Assembly (NCBI RefSeq): GCF_007988885.1
Contig: NZ_BJUZ01000001.1
Span: 186,001-250,000 of the forward strand
Direction of reading: 5' to 3'
Source of the DNA: Gluconobacter wancherniae NBRC 103581
Lineage (GTDB): Bacteria > Pseudomonadota > Alphaproteobacteria > Acetobacterales > Acetobacteraceae
Length of the DNA stretch: 64,000 nucleotides
Both the position numbers and the translations under genes were made by a program. Below are positions 1 through 9,157 of this stretch, in pieces (positions within the stretch are counted from its first letter, which is position 1; each line of letters starts with the position of its first letter). Under the pieces are notes generated by a model. That model had not been told where the DNA came from, ran no database searches, and saw nothing but the letters and a program-made list of their open reading frames with translations.

Positions 1-356
1 TCGGCAATCCCGCTGGTGCCCTCACGGCGCTGAAGTTCGTTCCAGACTTCTTCAGGGGTTACGCCTGAATCTACCCACATGACGATCAGGTGGTAGAGGA
101 CGTCAGCGCTCTCACCGATGAGTTCCTTGTGGTTGCCGTTTACAGCTTCAATCAGGCATTCGACGGCTTCTTCGCCAAATTTTTGCGCGATTTTGTTGCG
201 GCCCCGGGCCATCAGGCGTGCAGAATGGCTCAGGCTGGGATCTGTGCCGCGACGCGATAGGACGGTATCGAACAGCCGCTGCAGTACGCGTGCATCGACT
301 GTTGCCTCTGCTGGGGTTTCCTTGGCGACAGATGCGCGTTTTGCCGGTTTACCCAT
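1..356 (-). CDS. hisE: Phosphoribosyl-ATP pyrophosphatase, 3' end cut off
   Basis: HisE hydrolyses phosphoribosyl-ATP to phosphoribosyl-AMP in the second step of histidine synthesis. The reading frame starts at an ATG (354-356) with [10 protein letters not shown] and runs off the left window edge. The body carries the family pattern of a helical MazG-like pyrophosphatase: KFGEEAVE, then a region ending [10 protein letters not shown], which supply the acidic Mg-binding residues. An N-terminal extension of roughly 25 residues precedes the conserved core. It is the last visible gene of the his operon, 5 bp after the hisF stop. The C-terminus cannot be judged here. Confidence 0.93.
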   Translation of the reverse strand, partial: MGKPAKRASVAKETPAEATVDARVLQRLFDTVLSRRGTDPSLSHSARLMARGRNKIAQKFGEEAVECLIEAVNGNHKELIGESADVLYHLIVMWVDSGVTPEEVWNELQRREGTSGIA

Positions 357-361
357 GGTCT

Positions 362-1123
362 TTATTCCCCAAGCCTGACCGGTAGACCGGCCTCATTTAG
401 TGCAGCTTTGACCTCTCCCACCTGGAATTGGCCAAAATGGAAGACGCTGGCAGCCAGAAGCCCGCTGGCACCTGCTTTTGCACCTTCCACAAAATGTTCA
501 AGTTCGCCAACACCACCGGAAGCGATCACGGGGATCGTCACGGCGGCGCAAACAGCGTCGAGAAGATCCAGGTCAAAGCCGGAGCGGGTTCCGTCTCGAT
601 CCATGCTGGTGAGGAGGATTTCGCCTGCGCCAAGATCCTGCATCTTTCTGGCCCATGTAATGGCATCAAGGCCGGTGGGCTCTCGGCCCCCTTTGGCATA
701 GACTTCCCAGCCGCCACGCTCGTTTGAGCGCGCGTCGATGGCTACCACGACGCATTGGCTTCCAAATCGCTCAGCCGCTTCAGCAATCAGTTCCGGACGC
801 TTTATCGCGGCGGAATTGACGGCGCATTTGTCTGCACCTGCCAGCAGCAGGCGGCGCATGTCATCGCAGGTTCTGACACCACCGCCAACGGTTAGCGGCA
901 GGCATATGGCTTCTGCAGTGCGGCGGACGACATCCAGAATGGTATCGCGGTTTTCAACGCTCGCCGTGATGTCCAGAAATGTCAGTTCGTCTGCGCCCGC
1001 CGCATCATAGAGTTTTGCCTGTTCGACAGGATCACCGGCGTCACGCAGGGAAACGAAGTTCACGCCTTTGACCACGCGCCCGTCCTTGACGTCCAGGCAG
1101 GGGATGACGCGGAGCTTCAGCAT
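362..1123 (-). CDS. hisF: Imidazole glycerol phosphate synthase, cyclase subunit
   Basis: HisF uses ammonia delivered by HisH to convert PRFAR into imidazole glycerol phosphate and AICAR, in the cytoplasm. The 253-residue (beta/alpha)8 barrel has the usual family length. Both catalytic aspartates are visible: D11 in CLDVKDG and D130 in VAIDARS. Phosphate-binding glycine motifs (TVGGGVR, ASGGVG) are present. The ATG at 1123 overlaps the hisA stop by 7 nt, so translation is probably coupled. It is a normal member of the family, paralogous to the HisA domain just upstream. Confidence 0.97.
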   Translation of the reverse strand: MLKLRVIPCLDVKDGRVVKGVNFVSLRDAGDPVEQAKLYDAAGADELTFLDITASVENRDTILDVVRRTAEAICLPLTVGGGVRTCDDMRRLLLAGADKCAVNSAAIKRPELIAEAAERFGSQCVVVAIDARSNERGGWEVYAKGGREPTGLDAITWARKMQDLGAGEILLTSMDRDGTRSGFDLDLLDAVCAAVTIPVIASGGVGELEHFVEGAKAGASGLLAASVFHFGQFQVGEVKAALNEAGLPVRLGE

Positions 1124-2463
1124 GAGCCAAGCACATTCAGGGCGTCTTCAAGGGAGATCCGTCCGTCATACAGGGCACGTCCTACAATAACGCCTGTGAT
1201 ACCTGGAACATCACGGGCAATGTTGCGCAGAGCCTGAAGGTGCGACAGTTCGCCCACGCCTCCAGAGGCAATGACGGGGATGGAGAGGCGCCGTGCGAGA
1301 TCGGCCGTCTGGTCCAGATCGAGGCCGGCGAGCATGCCATCACGGGTGATTTCCGTGAAGATTACGGCGGCAACGCCGGCATCTTCCATGCGCAACGCGA
1401 GATCGGTCGCTTCTAGTTCGGATACTTCGGCCCAGCCCTCGGTTGCGACACGGCCCATGCGCGCATCGATGCCTGCGACGATGCGCCCGGGATATGCACG
1501 CGCGGCCTGACGCACGAGGTCCGGGTCTTTTACGGCGACAGATCCGAGGATAACGCGTGACACGCCAGCCTCAAGCCAGCGGTCAATGGCTGCCATGTCA
1601 CGGATACCGCCGCCCAACTGAACGGGAAGATTTGTTGCCGCGACAATGGCCTCGATAGCCGGAATATTGGTGGAACGGCCAGCAAAGGCCCCGTTCAGGT
1701 CCACGACGTGCAGATGGCGGCAGCCTGCCTCTTCGAACATCCGTGCCTGAGCGGCGGGATCATCGGAATAATGCGTGGCATCTTCCATTTCGCCGCGGCG
1801 CAGGCGCACACAGGCGCCATCTTTCAGGTCGATCGCAGGATAGAGGGTCAGGCCTGCGTCTTGGCTAGCAGCAGGAGCTGGTGCCGGGGAGCTTCCAGAG
1901 TCCGGTAGTGCGATATTGGACTGCCAGCGGGCTGCTTCGTGCTCGCCAGCGAGTAGCTTTGACAGGAAAAGTCCGCGCACTGTCTGGCCTCCGATCCGTG
2001 CATAATATGGGTGGGTGCCCCAGTGCTCGAAACCGAGCGAGCGGAACAGCCCGATAGCGGTGGCGTGCGTTTCTCGCACGTCGCAATTGACGACTTTGCA
2101 GCCAAGGCTGCGAGCCCCCTGAAGCATGGCCTTCACGAGAGCCCGGCCGAGGCCGCGCCCGCGGGCATAAGGGGCAACGAAAAAGCCCGTTATGTTGGCT
2201 GTGGCTGCATGGGCTTCATAGCTGGCTGGCGGCCGCACGACCTGACCCGCCCCACAGATGACGCCTTCGTCGCGCACAACATAGAGGCTGCGTTCAGGGA
2301 CGAGCAGGAGCCCTTCGAAATAACGCGCAAGCGCCTGATTGCCGGGCGGCTGCACCCAGCCGAAACCGCCGCCATCCAGAATTCCGGCCGTTGTGGCCTC
2401 GATCAGGTTTTCCAGATCGTCAGGGGAGAAATGCGAGGTGATGCGCTCGCAGGTAACGCTCAT
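1117..2463 (-). CDS. hisA: GNAT acetyltransferase fused to HisA isomerase
   Basis: One continuous 448-residue frame encodes two domains. Residues about 1-170 resemble a GNAT N-acetyltransferase, with the acetyl-CoA binding motif A at 97-110 ([14 protein letters not shown]) and a following [12 protein letters not shown] helix typical of the fold. A Pro/Ala/Ser-rich linker (about 183-204) leads to a complete HisA barrel from about 205, with catalytic aspartates D212 (AIDLKDG) and D333 (GIDARMG) at the spacing expected for ProFAR isomerase. HisA alone is usually about 240 residues. The ATG at 2463 overlaps the hisH stop as ATGA, and a further in-frame start 78 nt upstream would lie inside hisH and is unlikely. 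The acetyltransferase substrate is unknown. Confidence 0.93.
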   Translation of the reverse strand: MSVTCERITSHFSPDDLENLIEATTAGILDGGGFGWVQPPGNQALARYFEGLLLVPERSLYVVRDEGVICGAGQVVRPPASYEAHAATANITGFFVAPYARGRGLGRALVKAMLQGARSLGCKVVNCDVRETHATAIGLFRSLGFEHWGTHPYYARIGGQTVRGLFLSKLLAGEHEAARWQSNIALPDSGSSPAPAPAASQDAGLTLYPAIDLKDGACVRLRRGEMEDATHYSDDPAAQARMFEEAGCRHLHVVDLNGAFAGRSTNIPAIEAIVAATNLPVQLGGGIRDMAAIDRWLEAGVSRVILGSVAVKDPDLVRQAARAYPGRIVAGIDARMGRVATEGWAEVSELEATDLALRMEDAGVAAVIFTEITRDGMLAGLDLDQTADLARRLSIPVIASGGVGELSHLQALRNIARDVPGITGVIVGRALYDGRISLEDALNVLGSC

Positions 2464-3098
2464 TTTTCCCACCTCAGGAAATTGCCCATGATTGTCAGGC
2501 CTACAGACTGGCTTTTTTCGACGTGGAACTGTGTTCCGCAACGGTTCCCGCGCGCCACGATTGCGGGCACCTGCGCGCCATAATTTGCAGATGCCACCAG
2601 GTCATCCGCAGCCCCGTCATGCAGGGCGTAGGAGTGAACGAAATAGCCATGCATTCCCGGCGTCAGGCCTTTGGTCAGAAGATGGGCGCCCGGCTCGAAA
2701 TCGAGTGTGTTCCAGCCCATATGTGGCAACCGGAGACCGGCATCCGCAGCTTCGTCCATGCGTCGTATATGGCCCGGGATCCAGCCCAGCCCTTCTGTGC
2801 GTCCATGTTCAAGGCCGTATTCACACATCAACTGCATACCGACGCAGATCCCTAGGAAAGGGGTGCCATTTGCCGTTGCGGTTTCCAGTGTGGAGCGCAG
2901 ATCTGCTCCCAGACCTGCTGCGCAGTCTGCAAAGGCTCCCTGGCCAGGCAGGATCAGGCGATCCGCATTGAGGATGGCATCTGCATCGCGGGTGATCGTG
3001 ACGTCTGCGCTGATGTCACTCAGGCTGGCGGCTTTGCGCGCAGCCTGAGCGGCGGAGGCGAGGTTGCCGCCATTATAATCTATTACAACGACGCGCAT
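2460..3098 (-). CDS. hisH: Imidazole glycerol phosphate synthase, glutaminase subunit
   Basis: HisH is the class I glutamine amidotransferase that feeds ammonia to HisF. At 212 residues it has the normal length. The catalytic triad is visible: C85 in GICVGMQ, and H192 and E194 in FHVEKSQ. The start is set at [11 protein letters not shown] (ATG 3098), which matches the family N-terminus; the frame stays open upstream but that part overlaps the preceding gene and does not look like HisH. The start overlaps the end of the DUF2628-like gene by 16 nt and the stop overlaps the hisA start, so it is embedded in a coupled operon. Confidence 0.96.
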   Translation of the reverse strand: MRVVVIDYNGGNLASAAQAARKAASLSDISADVTITRDADAILNADRLILPGQGAFADCAAGLGADLRSTLETATANGTPFLGICVGMQLMCEYGLEHGRTEGLGWIPGHIRRMDEAADAGLRLPHMGWNTLDFEPGAHLLTKGLTPGMHGYFVHSYALHDGAADDLVASANYGAQVPAIVARGNRCGTQFHVEKSQSVGLTIMGNFLRWEK

Positions 3099-3472
3099 GG
3101 GAGCTCCGGTGGTGTGGCGGTAGGCTTCTGATGATCTAGCCAGCGCATAAGGGCCTGTGCCGGGCTGGTGGCAGCAACGGGCTGGCCGATCCTGTGACCG
3201 TTGATGCGCTGCTCCCACATTCGGATTTCAGGCGTGAAGGCCGAGAGCGTGACGTGAAGTGCCGCGATCAGGACAAAATGCCAGTTTCCGGGGATCAGGA
3301 CGCCCAGAAGAATTGTCCCGGCTGCTGTAAGCAGTGCTGCGATCCATGCGCCGTGAAAAAGCAGCCCGAGCCATCCGAAAAGCAGCACACGCCAGGAGAA
3401 ACCCTGACAGACCATTACCGGCAGTTTCTGGCCTGCGTGATCGGGGTCAATGCATGGGTAATAGAGTTTCAC
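3083..3472 (-). CDS. Small DUF2628-like inner-membrane protein in the his operon
   Basis: This 129-residue protein starts at a GTG that overlaps the hisB stop as GTGA. Two hydrophobic stretches (about 28-60 and 62-80) separated by a short turn make it an integral membrane protein. The first begins near [19 protein letters not shown], which resembles DUF2628 proteins; the C-terminal part ([12 protein letters not shown] onwards) is soluble. Small DUF2628 proteins are found in alphaproteobacterial his operons, but no biochemical role is established that I can state. Both ends overlap neighbouring his genes, so it is certainly co-expressed with them. Confidence 0.8.
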   Translation of the reverse strand: MKLYYPCIDPDHAGQKLPVMVCQGFSWRVLLFGWLGLLFHGAWIAALLTAAGTILLGVLIPGNWHFVLIAALHVTLSAFTPEIRMWEQRINGHRIGQPVAATSPAQALMRWLDHQKPTATPPELPCASL

Positions 3473-4071
3473 AGGACGCCCTTGGTGGAAGGGATCGCAT
3501 TGCGCGCGCGGGGATCAACTGAGACTGCCATGCGCACGGCACGGGCAAAAGCCTTGAAAGCGCTTTCCGCGATGTGGTGGGCATTTGTGCCAGCCTTGCA
3601 GGTGAGGTGCAGCGCGACATGTGCAGACATGGCAAAGGCGCGGAAAAATTCCTCGAACAGCTCGGTATCCATTTCGCCGATCTTCTCGCGGGGGAAGGTT
3701 ACGTTCCACGCAAGATAGGGGCGCCCCGAGATATCAATGACAGCCTCGCACAGCGCTTCGTCCAACGGGACGAGGGCGTGCCCAAAGCGCTCGATGCCGC
3801 GCTTGTCGCCCACAGCCTGACGAAATGCCTGCCCCAGAACGATCCCGACATCTTCCACAGTGTGGTGGCCGTCAATATGCAGGTCACCCTTGACGTCGAG
3901 TTCCAGATCCAGGCCGCCATGTTTGGCAAGGGCTGTGAGCATATGGTCGAAAAAACCGATGCCACTCGTCAGTTGTGCGGTTCCATGCCCATCCAGGGAC
4001 AGGGAAAGTGTGATGTCGGTCTCGCTGGTGGTGCGATGCAGACGGGCCTGACGGGGTTCGCTGATGCTCAT
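3469..4071 (-). CDS. hisB: Imidazoleglycerol-phosphate dehydratase
   Basis: HisB removes water from imidazole glycerol phosphate to give imidazole acetol phosphate. The 200-residue protein is the monofunctional form, without the histidinol phosphatase domain found in enterics. The two Mn-binding repeats are visible: [10 protein letters not shown] in the middle and [10 protein letters not shown] near the C-terminus. The chosen ATG (4071, MSISEPRQ) gives the family length; a longer frame upstream reaches into the divergent promoter region and has no HisB similarity. It is the first gene of the visible his operon, with a 175-bp divergent spacer to the nitroreductase gene. Confidence 0.96.
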   Translation of the reverse strand: MSISEPRQARLHRTTSETDITLSLSLDGHGTAQLTSGIGFFDHMLTALAKHGGLDLELDVKGDLHIDGHHTVEDVGIVLGQAFRQAVGDKRGIERFGHALVPLDEALCEAVIDISGRPYLAWNVTFPREKIGEMDTELFEEFFRAFAMSAHVALHLTCKAGTNAHHIAESAFKAFARAVRMAVSVDPRARNAIPSTKGVL

Positions 4072-4246
4072 GATGATCCTGCTACACCAGCGGGCGGCTG
4101 ATTTCCACGCTGACCTGAAATGAAATGGGCCAAAAGTCGCGCGCAAGGTGGACGAGTCCGGGTGTTCTGTCACCTCCCGTCATGCCGGGAACTGCCAATT
4201 TTCTATCCCCCTTGGCGTCGCGCCTGTATCGCGCCATATCTTGAGA

Positions 4247-4849
4247 ATGGCACATCATCATTCCCCACTCGATGTTCTTCTCTCCCGCGCTTCGACGGAC
4301 AGCCTCGTTGAGCCTCCGCCGAAGGGAGATCAGCTCCGCACCATCCTGTCGACAGGATTGCGGGCACCGGACCACGGGAAGCTGCGACCTTGGCGATATA
4401 CCGTGATCAAGGGCAAGCATCGTGAGGCGTTTGCTGACCTTGTGCTGGAAGCCATGGAGCGTCAGGAGCCTGATGCCCCCAAGGCCAAGCGGGAGAAGCG
4501 TCATCATCGCTTTTCGACCATGCCTGCGATCATCGCCCTTGGAATGCATATCCGCCACGATCACAAAATCCCGGTCATCGAGCAGGAAATGACGGTGGCT
4601 GCGGGGGCCATGAACGTGTTGAATGCGCTCCACGCCGAGGGTTTTGGCGGCATGTGGGTAACGGGGCCTTTCTGTGAGGATCGTGTCCTTCTGGATGCGC
4701 TTGGCCTGCCGGAGCCGGGTCGCATAGCCGGGTTCATATTCGTGGGTACGCCGGAGAAGGTCATCGAAGACCGCAAGCGCCCGGATATCGACGATTATTT
4801 TGCCATCTGGAAAGGCGAAACCATAGTTTTCGGTGCGGACGCCGACTGA
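4247..4849 (+). CDS. Nitroreductase family protein (YdjA-like)
   Basis: The 200-residue product fits small FMN-dependent nitroreductases of the YdjA type, cytoplasmic NAD(P)H oxidoreductases whose natural substrate is usually unknown. RAPDHGKLRPWRY matches the FMN-binding R-A-P-N-H-x-x-x-P-W-R segment near residues 38-50, and GFGGMWVTG followed by LGLPEPGRIAGFIFVG matches the C-terminal FMN and dimer region. The ATG at 4247 (MAHHHSPLDVLL) was preferred because earlier in-frame codons lie in the divergent promoter region. The UbiH-like gene follows after 3 bp, so the two are likely one transcript. Confidence 0.88.
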   Translation: MAHHHSPLDVLLSRASTDSLVEPPPKGDQLRTILSTGLRAPDHGKLRPWRYTVIKGKHREAFADLVLEAMERQEPDAPKAKREKRHHRFSTMPAIIALGMHIRHDHKIPVIEQEMTVAAGAMNVLNALHAEGFGGMWVTGPFCEDRVLLDALGLPEPGRIAGFIFVGTPEKVIEDRKRPDIDDYFAIWKGETIVFGADAD

Positions 4850-4852
4850 GCC

Positions 4853-6037
4853 ATGCGCTATGATGCGATTATTGCCGGTGGGGGGCCAGTTGGCCTTGCC
4901 TGTGCCATTTCTCTTGCCCGCGACGGCCGTAAGGTTTGCGTGGTCGAGCGTTCATCGGTCGATGTTCTAGCGAATCCACCATTCGATGGCCGGGAGATCG
5001 CACTAACGCATCATGCGTCTAACTGGCTGAAGGGTGTCGGGGCCTGGGATCAGATTCCACAAGCCTCCATTTGCCCGATGCATACGGCCCGTATCGAGAC
5101 CGGCGCGGCAGGTGGGGCACCGCTTCTTTTTGATGCTCCTGCAACGGGTCCTGATGCGCTGGGGCATCTGGTTGCCAATCATTTGATCCGGCGTGCGCTG
5201 TATCGTGTGGCGGCCACGGTGCCGGGTCTAGAGATTCGCGCGGGACAGGGCATTGATACGGCACGCCATGATGCACGTATGGCTCAGGTCACGCTGGCAG
5301 ATGGAAGCGTTCTGGAAGCTGATCTCCTGATTGCGGCCGATGGTCGTTTTTCTCGCCTGCGGGATGCGGCGGGCATTGGTGCGATCGTTCATGATTTCCA
5401 GCGCAGCATTCTTGTGTGCCGCATGCATCACCCTGCAGGCCATGCCAACACGGCGCTTCAGTGGTTTGACGAAGGGCAGACGATCGCATTGTTGCCTATC
5501 GCACCTGATGGCAGGGACGGTGCTTCGTCCTCACTGGTCCTGACGCTTGAGAACGATGAGATCGCGCGCCTGAAAACGCTGGATGAGGACGCATTCAACG
5601 CGGAAATTACGGCGCGTACTCACGAGCGTATGGGCCAGATGACGCTGGAAAGTCCACGCTGCGTTTATCCATTGAAGGCGGTTTACGCGCATCGTTTTCA
5701 TGCGCCAAGGTTTGCGCTGATCGGTGATGCTGCTGTTGGCATGCATCCCATTACGGCTCATGGTTTCAACCTTGGGCTCAAAGGGCAGGAAACTCTGGCG
5801 CGTGCGATTGCTGACGGTCCTGGGGATGCGGGGGCGCCCTCCGTTCTGGCGCATTTCGCCCGGGTGCATCGTGTGGCCACCGCACCGTTGTTTGCTGCAA
5901 CCAACACAATTGCGACTGTCTATACGCGTGACGAGGCACCTTTTCTGGCTGCGCGAAAGCTCGGGCTGGCCTTGGCCAACCGTCTGCTGCCATTCAAGAG
6001 TGCCGTGACGGACATGCTTATGGACCGTCATTCCTGA
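4853..6037 (+). CDS. UbiH/COQ6-family FAD-dependent hydroxylase
   Basis: This 394-residue flavoprotein monooxygenase has the N-terminal dinucleotide-binding motif GGGPVG at residues 9-14 and the second FAD motif GDAAVGMHPITAHGFNLGLK near residue 290, which is diagnostic for the UbiH/UbiF/VisC/COQ6 ubiquinone-ring hydroxylases. Ubiquinone is central to acetic acid bacterial respiration, so a role in its biosynthesis is likely, but the ring position hydroxylated cannot be read from sequence. The usual family length is about 390-410. It follows the nitroreductase gene by 3 bp and precedes an MDR oxidoreductase by 30 bp. Confidence 0.9.
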   Translation: MRYDAIIAGGGPVGLACAISLARDGRKVCVVERSSVDVLANPPFDGREIALTHHASNWLKGVGAWDQIPQASICPMHTARIETGAAGGAPLLFDAPATGPDALGHLVANHLIRRALYRVAATVPGLEIRAGQGIDTARHDARMAQVTLADGSVLEADLLIAADGRFSRLRDAAGIGAIVHDFQRSILVCRMHHPAGHANTALQWFDEGQTIALLPIAPDGRDGASSSLVLTLENDEIARLKTLDEDAFNAEITARTHERMGQMTLESPRCVYPLKAVYAHRFHAPRFALIGDAAVGMHPITAHGFNLGLKGQETLARAIADGPGDAGAPSVLAHFARVHRVATAPLFAATNTIATVYTRDEAPFLAARKLGLALANRLLPFKSAVTDMLMDRHS

Positions 6038-6067
6038 TCTGTAGTTTCTGAGAAGAGGACGTCCTTC

Positions 6068-7078
6068 ATGAAGGCATTCGGACATCTGCGCGCCACGCGT
6101 CTTGATGAAAGTGACGCGCTTGTCGAATTTGACATTCCTGTGCCCGAGCCTGGTCCGCGGGATGTTGTGGTGGAAATATCGGCGGTTTCCGTCAACCCGG
6201 TGGATACGAAGCTTCGCTCCCTTGCGCCTCCCGACGGTCAGCCGCGTGTACTCGGTTATGATGCTGTAGGGCGTGTTGCTGCGGCCGGTGGTCAGGTACG
6301 GGGTTTTCGAGCCGGAGACCGGGTTTTCTATTCAGGGAGTGCGCAGCACAATGGTAGTAATGCGCGGTTTCAGGCGGTTGATGAACGGGTGATCGCGCGT
6401 GCCCCGGAAAGTCTGACGGATGTTGAGGCAGCGGCTCTCCCACTTACAGCCCTTACGGCGTGGGAACTGCTTTTTGAGCGTCTGGGTCTGCGTCTGGGAG
6501 AAATGGATAATCAGGACGCCATCCTGATCATCGGTGGGGCAGGCGGCGTGGGCTCTATCCTTACGCAGATTGCGAGACGGCTGACAGGCCTGACTGTCAT
6601 TGTTACGGCATCGCGGCCGGAGACGGTCGAGTGGTGTCAGAGTATGGGGGCCCATCATGTTATCAATCACAGGCGCCCGCTTGATCAGGAACTCAAGCGC
6701 ATAGGCATTCCTCAGGTCCGTTATGTTGCAGGGCTGAATGGTACGGGTCAGCATCGGGACGCTATCGTGCAGGCATTGGCGCCTATGGGCGCGCTCGCGA
6801 TGATCGATGATCCGGGTGAATTTGATATTATGCCCTTCAAGCGCAAATCTCTCTCCGTTCATTGGGAGTACATGTTTGCACGTCCAATGTTCCAGACGCC
6901 TGACATGGCGGTTCAGGGGCGCATTCTCGCTCAGGTCGCGTCACTGGTGGATGCCGGGCTTCTGAAGACAACCCTGCATTCAGAAGGAGGCGCCATCACG
7001 CTTGAAAACCTGAAAAAAGCTCATGCCCTGATGGAAAGTGGCAAGGGTATCGGCAAGATGGTGCTGAGTGGTTTCTGA
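6068..7078 (+). CDS. Zinc-type alcohol dehydrogenase-like quinone reductase
   Basis: This 336-residue medium-chain reductase belongs to the adh_fam_1/zeta-crystallin-like group. The N-terminal GroES-like half has SVNPVDTKLRS (41-51) and a VLGYDAVGRV segment. The Rossmann half has GGAGGVGS at 156-163, the NADPH-binding motif of quinone oxidoreductases. The cysteine ligands of structural zinc are absent, as in non-zinc quinone reductases, so the usual 'zinc-binding' name is probably a misnomer here. It probably reduces quinones or enones. It ends 6 bp before the convergent glycosyltransferase. Confidence 0.88.
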   Translation: MKAFGHLRATRLDESDALVEFDIPVPEPGPRDVVVEISAVSVNPVDTKLRSLAPPDGQPRVLGYDAVGRVAAAGGQVRGFRAGDRVFYSGSAQHNGSNARFQAVDERVIARAPESLTDVEAAALPLTALTAWELLFERLGLRLGEMDNQDAILIIGGAGGVGSILTQIARRLTGLTVIVTASRPETVEWCQSMGAHHVINHRRPLDQELKRIGIPQVRYVAGLNGTGQHRDAIVQALAPMGALAMIDDPGEFDIMPFKRKSLSVHWEYMFARPMFQTPDMAVQGRILAQVASLVDAGLLKTTLHSEGGAITLENLKKAHALMESGKGIGKMVLSGF

Positions 7079-7084
7079 AGCTTT

Positions 7085-8563
7085 TCAGAGAATGTAGCGA
7101 ATGAGGACGCCGAGTCGGGATTTCAGCATTTTAGCGTCCTCTTCAGACATCGCAGATAGCAGAATAGGTAAGCAGGCGATTGTCTTACGCATGTCTTCTC
7201 GCGCCAGGCGCGCAATGGCCGGAATGGTAATGGGCTTTGAGAGTGCGCGGCGGAGAAAGGTCAGGAAGGGTGAATTGTATAATTTTATTATGATCTCGCC
7301 TCGGTCAAAAGTACGAACGCGGAAAAGCTCCCATTCCTGTATTTTACGCCGGTCTGCGATAACGGCCCCCCCATGCGGTAATGGCATGGCCGTCAGATAG
7401 GTTTTATACGCGGCTTGCTGAAGGGCAAACAGGTCTGGGGAGGCAGTAGCTATCAATTCATAGCTAAGGTTTCCCAAGACTCTGGTGTCTTCATCTATGC
7501 GAAAATTTATGAGATTTCCTTCGCTATTGATGACAATCAGGAAAACCTTTTTTTTGATTTCTCCAATTTGAAGAGCCAGCAGTTGATGGCTGTTTTCTCC
7601 ATCTTTGACGAGATGGATTGATCCATTGACGATATCAAGATCGTCCCCTTCCATGGGTTTGATGCCTAAAAGGCGTAACGCAGGCTCAGAGGGTGGCAAA
7701 TGCGTGGCCTCGTTGAAATCCTCAATGTCCAGCGCATCCAGCGTGCGTGCGCATCCCTGTTCTACAGCACGACGAACCCAGTCCATGACAACGGTTGTGT
7801 GCTGGAAAGGGCGTGGATCATAAAGGTCATTATGATCACACTGCGTAAAGCCTTCTGGCCTTACGAGGATATCGGAGCGACGCCTGGCACGTTCCACATA
7901 CTGCTCCATGCTGCGAAGCTGGTAATGCATGATTTTGGCCGTATTCCAGGCGGGAAGGCCCTGAGTTCTTCCAAGAGTTTCTGACCAGACAATGTCATGG
8001 CCATCTGGATTTACGTAGCGTCGGTCATTTTCAAAATAATGAAAATTGTTCCATTCCCCGCTCCAGCTTGCAGGTCTTACAAAGCTTTTGACATGCTGAT
8101 TTACATAATGGTCAGGTAAATAATGGCGCGTGAATGCATAAAATGGTGGCATTATTGGCTTTATGACGTAGCCATTACTGCCATAATTGCACCAATTGAT
8201 ACCAACTGCCCCTACATCTTCGCCAAAGCCATTCAGGAACTCTTTTAGGTTTTTGTGACGGCAGAGGAGCAGGTATTCATCAGCATCCAACAAGCCGACC
8301 CAATCGAATTCATCTTGAAGACCGTTGAGCGCTATTGTGTAAGCAAGACGTTGCCGGTGCAGATGAGGATCAACGCTGTAATCGATTGCGTATATTCGGA
8401 TATCGTGAAGTGTTGCGGTATCGCGCAGCAGGTCCAGCGTTCCGTCTTTTGATCCGTCATCAAACAGAATGAAAGTGTCAACGCCCGTCATTATATGCCA
8501 GCCGAGCCAGGCGAGGATATCAGGCGCCTCGTCCCGAAGAATGGCGACCAGGGAAACTTTCAT
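7085..8563 (-). CDS. Glycosyltransferase, GT2/GT92-like
   Basis: The N-terminal 280 residues form a GT-A glycosyltransferase: DDGSKDGT at 35-42 and the metal-binding DADEYL at 93-98 are clear. The VSLVAILRDEAPDILAWLGWH opening and a later HHxx-like HYQLRSMEQY segment match the Glyco_tranf_2_4/GT92 type, which often act on surface polysaccharides. The C-terminal 200 residues (total 492) match nothing I recognise and carry no membrane helix. The gene is noticeably richer in A/T than its neighbours, a possible sign of transfer. It lies 15 bp downstream of a tail-anchored HTH protein and is probably cotranscribed with it. Donor and acceptor are unknown. Confidence 0.82.
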   Translation of the reverse strand: MKVSLVAILRDEAPDILAWLGWHIMTGVDTFILFDDGSKDGTLDLLRDTATLHDIRIYAIDYSVDPHLHRQRLAYTIALNGLQDEFDWVGLLDADEYLLLCRHKNLKEFLNGFGEDVGAVGINWCNYGSNGYVIKPIMPPFYAFTRHYLPDHYVNQHVKSFVRPASWSGEWNNFHYFENDRRYVNPDGHDIVWSETLGRTQGLPAWNTAKIMHYQLRSMEQYVERARRRSDILVRPEGFTQCDHNDLYDPRPFQHTTVVMDWVRRAVEQGCARTLDALDIEDFNEATHLPPSEPALRLLGIKPMEGDDLDIVNGSIHLVKDGENSHQLLALQIGEIKKKVFLIVINSEGNLINFRIDEDTRVLGNLSYELIATASPDLFALQQAAYKTYLTAMPLPHGGAVIADRRKIQEWELFRVRTFDRGEIIIKLYNSPFLTFLRRALSKPITIPAIARLAREDMRKTIACLPILLSAMSEEDAKMLKSRLGVLIRYIL

Positions 8564-8578
8564 ATGTGCTGTGCTCGG

Positions 8579-9067
8579 CTATTGGTTGAAATGCGCCCGC
8601 AGAAGCGGTGTGGATGAAATGCACAGCATGATGAAACCGAACAGTGCCAGCACCTTGAGCATCAAAAACACGCCATGCTCGCACACTTCCCCATTTGTCG
8701 CCAACATCATGAATGGGTCAGGTTCAGGAAGATTGGTGTTCGGATCTTCAAGAAGTTCTCTCAGGGCATCGTCCCGGGCAGGCGCTCGCTCTGCACGCCG
8801 GCGGATTGTTTCTGCCGTTGAGATGCCTGCGCGCTCGTGTAGCGTGGCAACGTAATGATCAAGTGCATCGCGCTGATAGACGGTAGCGCCTTTCGATGAG
8901 CGATGACGCTGTGGCCCGGTGCCAAGAAAGGCAAGTGTCCTTAAGCGTGATGGAGTAAGTCCAAGGTAGATGGCAGCTTCGCGAAGCGATAGCGTTCGCG
9001 AGCGAACAGGCAGGTGGAAAAGCTGGCCTGTATTCTTCTTTCCAAAATTTCTGGTTGAAGTTGGCAT
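8579..9067 (-). CDS. Tail-anchored MerR/excisionase-like HTH protein
   Basis: The product has 162 residues. Residues about 26-75 form a winged-helix HTH of the MerR/AlpA type (LSLREAAIYLGLTPSRLR, then KGATVYQRDALDHYV). A charged linker (80-130, Arg- and Glu-rich) follows, and a single hydrophobic helix at about 133-155 sits next to the C-terminus. This predicts a DNA-binding domain in the cytoplasm tethered to the inner membrane. The ATG at 9067 has an upstream GGGG/CAGG sequence; a GTG 24 nt earlier is an alternative. The glycosyltransferase gene follows after 15 bp. I do not recognise a named family for the full architecture. Confidence 0.75.
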   Translation of the reverse strand: MPTSTRNFGKKNTGQLFHLPVRSRTLSLREAAIYLGLTPSRLRTLAFLGTGPQRHRSSKGATVYQRDALDHYVATLHERAGISTAETIRRRAERAPARDDALRELLEDPNTNLPEPDPFMMLATNGEVCEHGVFLMLKVLALFGFIMLCISSTPLLRAHFNQ

Positions 9068-9112
9068 CAGCCTGACCCCTGATTTTTTCACAGCATGTCA
9101 GAATAAATAAGC

Positions 9113-9139
9113 CCTGCCGGAAGAGCGAGTTCCGGCAGG
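9113..9139 (-). terminator. Hairpin terminator after the MscS gene
   Basis: A perfect 10-bp inverted repeat (CCTGCCGGAA / TTCCGGCAGG) with a 7-nt loop lies 18 bp past the stop of the minus-strand channel gene. Reading on the minus strand it is followed by a T-rich tract (GCTTATTTATTC), so it probably ends that transcript. It also separates it from the HTH-glycosyltransferase unit. Confidence 0.75.
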
Positions 9140-9157
9140 ATAGAAAAATATTCGCAC

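Noticed and set aside
2011-2971. Long open frames on the plus strand across hisA and hisH
   Set aside because: They lie opposite genes with clear catalytic motifs and have no family similarity; they are shadows of high-GC coding sequence.
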